Positions 1 through 5,926 of a stretch of 8,059 nucleotides of DNA are shown in pieces (the first letter of the stretch is position 1; each line of letters starts with the position of its first letter). The stretch spans positions 1-8,059 of the forward strand of contig JAPPDO010000227.1 of the NCBI GenBank assembly GCA_028821635.1, written 5' to 3'. The notes beneath the pieces were generated by a model. That model worked only from the letters and a program-made list of their open reading frames with translations. It searched no databases and had not been told where the DNA came from. The translations under genes and the position numbers were made by a program. The stretch is from Ekhidna sp. Its GTDB lineage: Bacteria > Bacteroidota > Bacteroidia > Cytophagales > Cyclobacteriaceae.

Positions 1-615
1 GTTGAGTCCGCCAGCGACCTGACCGCCCCGACCGCTACGGACGCGTGCAACGGAACGATCACGGGCACAACGGATGCAACGTTCCCCATTACATCCACTT
101 CCACCATCACTTGGACGTATGAAGATGCTGTGGGCAACACGGCCATACAAACGCAGCAAGTAACCATAGAGGATACCACAGACCCTGTACCTGCGGTAGC
201 AGACCTGCCGGAGATTATCAGGCAATGCTCGCTTAAGGAGCCTGATTTGACGATTCCTACTGCGGCAGACATCTGCATAGGGACAGTCACGGTGACGAAT
301 AATATCACGTCCTTTCCGGTTACATCAAGTACCATAATCACTTGGACATACACTGACGGCGTGGGCAACACAGCTACACAAACGCAACAGGTGACCATAG
401 AGGATACGGCACCTCCCACGCCGGACGGGAATCTGTCAGCAATCAGGTCAGCGAAGCCCCTCGCAGAAACTGACATGACTGTTCCCACCGCCACAGATAA
501 CTGCGATGACGGAAAGATTACTGCCACCACCGATGCCGATTTCCCGATTACGTTCCCTACCACCATTACATGGATGTATGAAGACGCATCAGGCAATAGG
601 TCCACACAAACGCAG
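1..615 (+). repeat. In-frame HYR/Ig-like domain repeats
   Basis: These are three tandem units of about 230 bp (the first one partial), coding for Ig-like domains of 76-77 residues. The conserved nucleotide core is an acttgga(c)-ta block at 109, 340 and 568, followed by gtgggcaacac-type sequence. The units have diverged at DNA level but keep the same protein pattern (TxTxPT.D.C...PIT...TITWTY.D..GN...TQ), so they look like selected protein domains rather than a recent DNA amplification. Confidence 0.8.
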
Positions 616-861
616 CGAGTAATTATGCCTCCTCTGAGTGAGGCAGACGATGCGGCGGAGGTTGTTATTTTCCCCAATCCTTCGGGACGTTATGTGGAGG
701 TGCGGGCTTCTGTAATGGGGACATTCACAATACTGAGCCTCAGCGGGAAGCCATTATTGGAAGGTACCACGAACACAAGGTTAGAAATTACCTCCCTGCA
801 AAGCGGCCTGTATTTGGTACAGTTGTCAGATGGGCGTTTGTTGAAGTTTATCAAAGAGTAG
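1..861 (+). CDS. Secreted HYR/Ig-like repeat protein with T9SS sorting domain, 5'-truncated
   Basis: The reading frame is open from the first base, so the gene starts outside the window; 286 residues remain. They contain three copies of a repeat ending in a TWTYEDAVGNTA-like strand (Trp codons at 112, 343 and 571, spacing 77 and 76 residues), followed by TQTQQVTIEDT in the first two copies. This is typical of HYR/Ig-like beta-sandwich repeats in large Bacteroidota surface or secreted proteins. The last ~68 residues form a type A T9SS C-terminal sorting domain: VIFPNPSG (PNP at residues 225-227), then TILSLSGK, LQSGLYLVQL and a basic end. The protein is therefore probably exported by the T9SS and cleaved or anchored by PorU. 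Such repeats usually give length or adhesion; any catalytic domain would lie upstream and cannot be seen. A GTG at 130 lies inside a repeat and is not a plausible start. GC content is visibly higher than in the prcB-protease block. Confidence 0.9.
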   Translation, partial: VESASDLTAPTATDACNGTITGTTDATFPITSTSTITWTYEDAVGNTAIQTQQVTIEDTTDPVPAVADLPEIIRQCSLKEPDLTIPTAADICIGTVTVTNNITSFPVTSSTIITWTYTDGVGNTATQTQQVTIEDTAPPTPDGNLSAIRSAKPLAETDMTVPTATDNCDDGKITATTDADFPITFPTTITWMYEDASGNRSTQTQRVIMPPLSEADDAAEVVIFPNPSGRYVEVRASVMGTFTILSLSGKPLLEGTTNTRLEITSLQSGLYLVQLSDGRLLKFIKE

Positions 862-1021
862 AGGAGACCTGAAAGGTGTTAAGACCTGTGCTGGGTTTAT
901 TACAAGATAATTCTGAAAAGTTCACATTGGGCTTTTGGTCAGGTCTGCGGCACACCACATCCAACAACCCCAACGGTTTATTCTAATTCTGCCAGTTCAC
1001 GTACCCTAGGAACTTCAGCAT

Positions 1022-1061
1022 TTTGTATTGATGTGTTTTTTCACATTGTGAGAAATACAAA
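1022..1061. repeat. Inverted repeat able to form a hairpin
   Basis: The 8-base arms TTTGTATT (1022-1029) and AATACAAA (1054-1061) are perfectly complementary. Inside them ATGTG (1031-1035) can pair with CACAT (1042-1046) around a TTTTTT loop. The centre of the right half also contains the odd palindrome TCACATTGTGA (1041-1051). It could be an RNA structure, a weak bidirectional terminator or a protein-binding site. Function is not known. Confidence 0.45.
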
Positions 1062-1128
1062 CAGCACAAATGCCTTTACCCCTCCAAATACTGATGTAAT
1101 TGTTAAAGAACTGAATAAATTCTATGCC

Positions 1129-1164
1129 CCTTCACAACCTTTATCCGCCTGTAGAGCGTTATTA
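1129..1164 (+). promoter_or_regulatory. Candidate ECF-sigma-type promoter of the serpin gene
   Basis: CCTTCACAACCTTTA (1129-1143) is followed by tccGCCTGtaga and GCGTTATTAT (1156-1165). The ACAACCTT element with its AAC core resembles an ECF sigma factor -35 box, and the GCGTTA element 16 nt after AACC resembles an ECF -10 box. The same arrangement occurs before the prcB-like gene at 2505-2540. Transcription from here would give a leader of roughly 65-70 nt before the serpin start. The sigma factor assignment is inference from motif shape; the shared sequence is seen directly. Confidence 0.5.
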
Positions 1165-1199
1165 TAAAAAAACGATTAGAATTTATTCCTAATAATACT

Positions 1200-1207
1200 T
1201 ATGTTTG
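1200..1207 (+). promoter_or_regulatory. Candidate Bacteroidota housekeeping -7 box before the serpin gene
   Basis: TATGTTTG matches the Bacteroidota primary sigma factor -7 consensus TAnnTTTG exactly and sits 28 nt before the serpin ATG. No good TTTG/TTG -33 element is present at the expected distance, so this is only half of a promoter. If real, the serpin would have both constitutive and ECF-driven transcription. Confidence 0.35.
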
Positions 1208-1235
1208 ATTACAAATCACGAAAATTTAAATAATA

Positions 1236-2420
1236 ATGAAGAATACAATGATGATTTTTTTATTCCTCATGCTGATTTTTTGGGGATGTGAGGAACATGC
1301 TGAAACACAACCGGAAGAGAATGTCTCATCCTTTGATTTTGAACTTTTCAAAACCATTGAGAGCAGTGAAATGAGGGACAACTTCATGGTAAGCCCTCTG
1401 AGCATCTCTCTGGCTCTTTCTATGGCATATAATGGTGCTGAAAGAGACACCAAAGAAGCCTTTGCCCAAGTACTTCGTAACGAAACGTCGCTCGCAGCCT
1501 TTAATCAGAGTAATCAGGAAATGATTAGCCGGCTGTCTTCAAACACCACGGACTCCAGCCTTTCCCTTGCTAATTCTATGTGGATAGATGAGGGACTTCT
1601 TGTGAAGGACGCATTTATTGGCGTGAATGAGGACTATTATGATTCGGAAGTCAGAAACTTGGACTTAAGAGACCCTGCTTCTGTGGGTATCATCAGTGAG
1701 TGGGTATCAGAGAAGACATTGGGAAAAGTTAAAGACATGCTCAAAGAAATTGACGGTATATTACTTTTGATCAATACGGTGTATTTCAACATGCAGTGGG
1801 AGGATGCGTTTGACGTGGAACAGACGCATCGGGCTGTTTTTTACAAAGCGGACAACTCAGCGTTGGATGTAGACATGATGTCGGGAGAGGGAAGTGTCCC
1901 ATATCTGGAAAATGATTTGTTCGCATCCATTGTTTTACCTTATGAAGGGGATGAGTTCAGCATGGTGTTAGTGCTGCCGCAGGAGGGTAAGGCGGTGGGA
2001 GATGTTGCGGAAGACCTTGCGGAGCGAGATCGGGATCAATGGCTGGATGCTTTTGAGGATAGGGTCGTGTACATTGAAATGCCGAAGTTCAAAATGGAAT
2101 ACACCCAACTGCTCAATGAGTCACTCATTGATATGGGTTTGGGTATTGCCTTTGATGAGCAAATGGCTGACTTTAGTGGGATAACTGCGAGAGGGCTTTA
2201 CATCAGCAGGGTTCTTCACAGTACATCCATAAACGTAAACGAAGCAGGTACGGAAGCCGCCGCTGTAACCGTTGTTGAGCTTAGATCTCTTTCTATTCCG
2301 TATGAAAGTAAAAGATTAATACTGAACCATCCTTTTCTATTTATAGTTAAAGAAAACAGAACAGGGACTTTTCTTTTTATGGGGAAGGTAGGTGCTCCCA
2401 GTTACGGCAACGAAGGTTAG
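1236..2420 (+). CDS. Serpin (serine protease inhibitor), predicted lipoprotein
   Basis: This is a full-length 394-residue serpin (MEROPS inhibitor family I4), a suicide inhibitor that traps serine or cysteine proteases. The start MKNTMM opens a hydrophobic signal peptide ending in FWGC; Cys18 is the likely lipidated residue, and the following EEHAE is acidic, as in some surface-exposed Bacteroidota lipoproteins. Serpin hallmarks appear in order: NFMVSPLSISLALSMAYNGA, ISEWVSEKTLGKVKDML, LLLINTVYFN, the PKFKMEY strand, and the C-terminal LNHPFLFIVKENRTGTFLFMGKV. The reactive-loop hinge is EAGTEAAAVTVVE with small residues at P12-P9, as inhibitory serpins need. Counting 15 residues from hinge Gly338 places P1-P1' at Leu352-Ser353, followed by SIP as in alpha-1-antitrypsin, suggesting chymotrypsin-, elastase- or subtilisin-like targets. 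The T. forsythia serpin miropin is a known lipoprotein analogue. It stands alone, with 146 nt before the next gene, but shares a promoter block with it. Confidence 0.95.
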   Translation: MKNTMMIFLFLMLIFWGCEEHAETQPEENVSSFDFELFKTIESSEMRDNFMVSPLSISLALSMAYNGAERDTKEAFAQVLRNETSLAAFNQSNQEMISRLSSNTTDSSLSLANSMWIDEGLLVKDAFIGVNEDYYDSEVRNLDLRDPASVGIISEWVSEKTLGKVKDMLKEIDGILLLINTVYFNMQWEDAFDVEQTHRAVFYKADNSALDVDMMSGEGSVPYLENDLFASIVLPYEGDEFSMVLVLPQEGKAVGDVAEDLAERDRDQWLDAFEDRVVYIEMPKFKMEYTQLLNESLIDMGLGIAFDEQMADFSGITARGLYISRVLHSTSINVNEAGTEAAAVTVVELRSLSIPYESKRLILNHPFLFIVKENRTGTFLFMGKVGAPSYGNEG

Positions 2421-2504
2421 GTTCAAGTATTAAGAATTGTTAAAAATATTCGTAAAAGATCAGTAACAGACAATAATGATGAGTAGGAATTGAATGAATC
2501 TAGT

Positions 2505-2540
2505 CCTTCACAACCTTTACTGCCTGAAAAGTGTTACTAT
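2505..2540 (+). promoter_or_regulatory. Candidate ECF-sigma-type promoter of the prcB-like/protease operon
   Basis: CCTTCACAACCTTTA (2505-2519) is identical over 15 bases to the block upstream of the serpin gene. It is followed by ctGCCTGaaaa and GTGTTACTAT (2531-2540). The AACC-to-G(C/T)GTTA spacer is 15 nt here against 16 nt at the serpin copy. The surrounding intergenic DNA is otherwise dissimilar, which argues for a conserved regulatory element. It lies about 27 nt before the ATG. No comparable motif precedes the protease gene itself, so that gene is probably transcribed from here. Confidence 0.5.
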
Positions 2541-2566
2541 GTAGTTAATGAACTAAATAAGCCGAC

Positions 2567-3013
2567 ATGAGAACTATGATTTTAACTTTAATAATGCTAT
2601 TATCAATGTACAGTTGCAGTGATAATGAATTTCCACAGAATATAGCTTTTACAACGATAAGTAATGGCGTTTTAAGCGGAATTGGCAAAGAAGAAATTCC
2701 AGAATCCAACATGGTCATTAACAATACTAATGACTGGCAAGATTTAATTACTAAAATGAACAGTCACAGCGTTTTTAATAATGTATCGGATAATTTTTCT
2801 GAAACAGTGATAGATTTTGATAATTATCTGATACTCACCGTTTTTTTAGAAGTTAAGGGATACGGTTGGGAAGTGGAAATAGTTAAGATAACTGAAAGTA
2901 AAAACAAGTTAGTTGTCTCTGTAGAAGAGACCATATACATAAATGCGGCTATTACACAACCTTTCAGCATTGTAAAAATACCTAAAACTGATAAACCTAT
3001 TGAATTTGAATAA
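2567..3013 (+). CDS. PrcB_C-family lipoprotein, putative protease partner or inhibitor
   Basis: This is a small 148-residue lipoprotein. The signal peptide MRTMILTLIMLLSMYSC gives a probable lipid attachment at Cys17, with a somewhat atypical lipobox MYSC. The mature part fits the PrcB C-terminal domain family: NNTNDWQDLITKM (residues 52-64) corresponds to the usual 'TsqeeWeaLw' segment, VIDFDNYLILTVFLE to 'iDFskymvlavF.G', and KGYGWEVEIVKI to 'TGGYsieI'. ITQPFSIVKIPKTDKPIEFE at the C-terminus is close to the family norm, although the usual GGY is changed to GYG. In Treponema denticola, PrcB is a lipoprotein needed for the subtilisin-like PrtP (dentilisin) complex. Here the gene ends 24 nt before an S8 protease gene on the same strand, which supports a matched partner that stabilises, anchors or inhibits the protease. 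The gene is very AT-rich (about 30% GC in the stretch counted), like the first part of the protease gene. Confidence 0.82.
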   Translation: MRTMILTLIMLLSMYSCSDNEFPQNIAFTTISNGVLSGIGKEEIPESNMVINNTNDWQDLITKMNSHSVFNNVSDNFSETVIDFDNYLILTVFLEVKGYGWEVEIVKITESKNKLVVSVEETIYINAAITQPFSIVKIPKTDKPIEFE

Positions 3014-3037
3014 TATATTAACTAACCTTAAAATCAA

Positions 3038-5713
3038 ATGAAAATGAAAGCTAAGTTCTACATATCAATTTTTCTAATATTTTTCAGCTTATCACTGATA
3101 GCTCAAAATAATTATTACTACTATAAAGGAGAAAAAGTTAGTTTAAAGATAGATGAGAATTATTCAAGCAAAAGTAATATCCGCTTTAAGAGGGCAGGCA
3201 GTGCAAAGTCTATTCAAATTTCAGACATATTTTATGTTAAGTTAAAAAAACCGGCTGATCTAAATTTATTACAGAAAATAGCTAAACAAAAGAAGGCCTC
3301 CATTGTGCATAAAAATTCGTTTATGCCTTTGTGGTATAAATTGAAACTCAATACGGGCAACAATAAATCCTCTATAGAGATATGTAATGAATTTTACGAG
3401 ACAGGAAAATTTGCGGATGTTGATCCTGCATTTATGTTTAACTTTAATAGTAGCTGTAGTAATGACAACAATTTTGGCAATTTATGGGGGCTTAATAATA
3501 CTACAAATTCAAATATTGATATAAATATTTGCAAGGCTTGGTCAATTACAGAAGGAAGCGGAGTTAATGTAGCTGTTCTTGATCAAGGTATTGATAAAAT
3601 CCATAAAGATTTAAACGATAATGTTTCGTCCTTAAGTTTTGATGCTCAAAATGGCACGTCACCATCAGTATTCACTAATGGAAGAAGTCATGGAACTCGT
3701 GTGGCGGGAATAATTGGTGCAGAAAAAGATAATAATTTACAAGTAGTAGGTGTAGCCCCTAAATCTAAACTTATAAGTGTCAGCCATAAATTGTCTTTTA
3801 CTCCATCTATATCCGAAGAATTAGCTAATGGTATTAACTGGGCATGGCAAAATGGGGCACACATTATTAATAATTCATGGGGAGACCAAGGTGGACAGTT
3901 TTCTGACCGATTACACAGTCCCCTATTAGAAGATGCGATAAATAATGCTTTAAACAAAGGAAGAAGTGGTTTAGGTACAGTTGTGGTTTTTTCTTCTGGA
4001 AATTTTGGCATTAATACATCTAGAATGGATTATCCAGGAAACTCTAATCACCTCATATTAACTGTTGGAGCCATTAATCAATCGGGTCGGAGGTCAATTT
4101 TTAATCCCAGTACAGACAGAGCATCTGCCTACGGAAATATGTTAGATATCGTCGCTCCTGGGAGTAATATTTTATCTACAATACCTAATCAAGGTATAGC
4201 TCCTGACGACGGTACGTCTTATGCCGCACCCCACGTAGCAGGCGTAGCGGCTTTAATATTGTCTGTAAATCCGAACCTCACTGTAAAAGAAGTCAATACC
4301 ATTATCGAAAGTACAGCACAAAAAGTAGGAGGTTATTCTTATGCCAATACTTTAAACAGACCCAATGGCACATGGAATAATGAAATGGGGTATGGCTTGG
4401 TTGATGCTCACGCCGCCGTTCAAAAGGCTCAAGAACTTATTAAAGCAAAACTTGAAAGTGTTAGATCTTTTTGTAGTTATAGCCCAAAGACCATCAAACT
4501 AAACAATAATCGCAATAAACCGGTCATCTGGACAGCTTCTTCTAATGTCACGATATTATCTAAGGATAACTCAAAGGTTACTATTCGGGGGGCAGCCGGT
4601 CAAAGCTGGGTTAAAGCAACGCTGAGCAATGGCAGAGTGCTGACGGCAAGATTCAGTATTTTGGGTCGTCCTGTCATCACATTTGGAGATACCTCGCTGA
4701 CGGAGGCACTCTTGAATCCGGATTCCAACACTACGGTAAACTATGCCGCCGTGACGCTGCGTGATGGCAGTAGGATACCATTCAAAATAGAGGGAGCCTC
4801 CTCCTTTCAGTGGAAAAACACCCGTCGTGCTTCGCTTCCTGAACTTGATAATGCCCCGCCCGGTGTACACATATATTTAGACCCATCTTCCATCCTGCCG
4901 GCTTTGCAGATACCTTACACGGGCTGTTATAATGTGGAGACGCTTCGGGCTAATAACAGCCTTCTGCCAACGTATGCGTCCCGTCTGTTGGAGCCTCATC
5001 GGGCTAACAACAGTCTTCTGCCAACGTATGCGTCCCGCCTGTTGGATTATTACTTTATTCAGCCGCCTGTTCAGCAGGTTTCTTGGGCTCACAGTGAGCC
5101 CATTCACCTACCGTCAGGCCGCTTCGGTGTGATAGAAGTGGAACTGACCGCCACCAATGCGTGCGGGTGTGTGTCGGAAGCAAACCATTATTTGGTCAAT
5201 GTGGCACCCTCCCGAAGCCCTTCAAAAGGCCATTCGCTTACTGTCTCCCCCAATCCGGCTGATGGGATGATAAATTTACAGCTCAATGCGGTGGTTCCTC
5301 CCCCTGAAAGCCCTGAGCCGGAGGATGCTATTTCGCAACAGATGCGCCTAGCCGCAATAGAGGCTTGCTGCCGGAAATTCTTTGCTGATCCACTCTCCGA
5401 TATGCGCCCACAGCCTGAGTGCTGCAAGCAAATGAGATCTTCTCGTCCTTCCCCTAGTCCTCCTAGTTTTCCGGATATCGAGTCTGAGATTAGCCCTTCG
5501 GAGACTAGCCCTAGTCCGAAGTCTTTTTCTTACACGATAAGCATTCGTCATTATCTGATAGGCACGGTGCGCTACAATAAAAATTTCACCGTTAAAGAAG
5601 GTGATTCCAAGACGATACCGATAAATGTGAGTGCATGGCCGGCGGGTCTGTATGTGTTAAGTATGTATGCCAGCAATAGAGGGAGTTTTACCAGGACAAT
5701 AGTGATTCGTTAA
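3038..5713 (+). CDS. Subtilisin-like (S8) serine protease with T9SS sorting domain
   Basis: This 891-residue secreted endopeptidase has a signal peptide cleaved near SLIA|QNN (residue 22/23). A propeptide of about 120 residues begins YYYYKGEKVSL and includes MPLWYKLKL. The S8 catalytic domain spans about residues 140-475: Asp182 in VAVLDQGID, His218 in SHGTRVAG, oxyanion Asn322 in SSGNFG and nucleophile Ser394 in GTSYAAPHVAG. All are present, so it is predicted active. A PKD/Ig-like region follows (about 480-560), then a duplicated 18-residue segment (637-670). The T9SS sorting domain runs from SPNPADG (PNP at 738-740) to TIVIR at 891 and is split by a 76-residue Cys/Pro/Ser-rich insertion. 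The upstream PrcB-like gene lies 24 nt away with no promoter between, indicating an operon. The first ~1.5 kb is strongly AT-rich while the last ~1.1 kb is GC-richer, suggesting a mosaic gene. Substrate is unknown; PorU should process the tail. Confidence 0.93.
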   Translation: MKMKAKFYISIFLIFFSLSLIAQNNYYYYKGEKVSLKIDENYSSKSNIRFKRAGSAKSIQISDIFYVKLKKPADLNLLQKIAKQKKASIVHKNSFMPLWYKLKLNTGNNKSSIEICNEFYETGKFADVDPAFMFNFNSSCSNDNNFGNLWGLNNTTNSNIDINICKAWSITEGSGVNVAVLDQGIDKIHKDLNDNVSSLSFDAQNGTSPSVFTNGRSHGTRVAGIIGAEKDNNLQVVGVAPKSKLISVSHKLSFTPSISEELANGINWAWQNGAHIINNSWGDQGGQFSDRLHSPLLEDAINNALNKGRSGLGTVVVFSSGNFGINTSRMDYPGNSNHLILTVGAINQSGRRSIFNPSTDRASAYGNMLDIVAPGSNILSTIPNQGIAPDDGTSYAAPHVAGVAALILSVNPNLTVKEVNTIIESTAQKVGGYSYANTLNRPNGTWNNEMGYGLVDAHAAVQKAQELIKAKLESVRSFCSYSPKTIKLNNNRNKPVIWTASSNVTILSKDNSKVTIRGAAGQSWVKATLSNGRVLTARFSILGRPVITFGDTSLTEALLNPDSNTTVNYAAVTLRDGSRIPFKIEGASSFQWKNTRRASLPELDNAPPGVHIYLDPSSILPALQIPYTGCYNVETLRANNSLLPTYASRLLEPHRANNSLLPTYASRLLDYYFIQPPVQQVSWAHSEPIHLPSGRFGVIEVELTATNACGCVSEANHYLVNVAPSRSPSKGHSLTVSPNPADGMINLQLNAVVPPPESPEPEDAISQQMRLAAIEACCRKFFADPLSDMRPQPECCKQMRSSRPSPSPPSFPDIESEISPSETSPSPKSFSYTISIRHYLIGTVRYNKNFTVKEGDSKTIPINVSAWPAGLYVLSMYASNRGSFTRTIVIR
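4935..5042 (+). repeat. Two-copy tandem 54-bp repeat inside the protease gene
   Basis: Two adjacent units of exactly 54 bp occur, 4935-4988 and 4989-5042; the trailing TGGA at 5043 is all that exists of a third. The 48-nt stretches 4945-4992 and 4999-5046 differ at only three positions (aat/aac, agc/agt, cgt/cgc). All three changes are synonymous in the protease frame, so both copies encode an identical RANNSLLPTYASRLL. The last repeated base pairs form a short CCAAC...GTTGG inverted repeat in each unit (4967-4991 and its copy). Confidence 0.9.
5294..5521 (+). other. Insertion within the T9SS sorting domain of the protease
   Basis: A normal sorting domain runs from VSPNP...INLQLNA directly into a strand such as YTISI. 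Here about 76 residues (753-828) intervene. They open with VPPPESPEPE, continue with a helix-like, Cys-containing part with two CC pairs (C777-C778 and C795-C796, 18 apart), and end in a Ser-Pro-rich stretch. The DNA of the last part repeats CCTAGTCC-like words. The flanking sorting-domain strands are intact and in frame. The insertion limits are judged from the family pattern and could shift by a few residues. Confidence 0.6.
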
Positions 5714-5903
5714 AATAAGTAAAAGGCCACTGAATGAGGTGGTGATTATTATTATCAGCACATCGGGTAAAGCAGATAGGCACTGCCCCGCCTTAAAGGA
5801 CGAAGTATACAATATTTCTGGGATGGGTGAGGGTATTTTCCTTGTGCTCACAGAGGAGGATGGAGGTCAGAAGTGTGCAGGGAGGATTGTGATAAGAAAA
5901 TAA
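5706..5903 (+). pseudogene. Orphan T9SS sorting-domain remnant
   Basis: In frame 3, open between stops at 5703 and 5901, the translation reads ...NEVVIIIISTSGKADRHCP, then VYNISGMGEGIFLVLTEEDG and ends GRIVIRK. This matches the second half of a type A sorting domain: an 'I...SGK' strand, 'dIS.l..GiYfv.l' and a basic IVIRK end. It is in a different frame from the protease, overlaps that gene's last 8 bases, and has no signal peptide, catalytic domain or PNP motif. It is best read as the surviving 3' end of another T9SS cargo gene, or as a displaced older tail of the protease gene. An ATG is lacking in the useful part of the frame; the only ATG codon lies inside the domain. Confidence 0.65.
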
Positions 5904-5926
5904 ACAAGGGAACTAAGGCGGTCTGC

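Larger units (their letters stand above)
862..1235. other. Non-coding intergenic region upstream of the serpin gene
   Basis: I see no credible gene in these 374 bases. They hold three copies of the 7-mer AGACCTG (865-871 and 882-888 direct, 940-946 inverted as CAGGTCT), which could be a worn intergenic repeat or a weak termination structure for the preceding gene. A hairpin lies at 1022-1061, and two candidate promoters lie at 1129-1164 and 1200-1207. The 22-codon ORF at 1124-1192 overlaps the promoter block and has no other support. Confidence 0.6.

Noticed and set aside
1124..1192. 22-codon ORF starting ATG CCC CTT CAC
   Set aside because: It overlaps the block shared with the prcB-like upstream region. 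The second copy of that block has no matching reading frame, so the DNA motif rather than a peptide is conserved.
2002..2184. 60-residue + strand ORF
   Set aside because: It is out of frame within the serpin gene and shows no features of its own.
3688..4011. 107-residue minus-strand ORF
   Set aside because: It is a shadow of the S8 catalytic domain, which has His218 and Asn322 in this stretch; the minus frame has no recognisable domain.
4571..4870. 99-residue minus-strand ORF
   Set aside because: It lies antisense to the protease tail with no signal peptide, domain or promoter; long antisense frames are expected where GC content rises.
4877..5107. 76-residue minus-strand ORF with an internal QQTGRIRWQK repeat
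   Set aside because: It lies wholly inside the protease coding region, and its internal repeat is only the complement of the 54-bp duplication. The three differences between units are synonymous on the protease strand, which marks that frame as the selected one.
5657..5851. 64-residue minus-strand ORF across the protease end
   Set aside because: The + strand of the same stretch reads as a sorting domain, which explains the sequence better.
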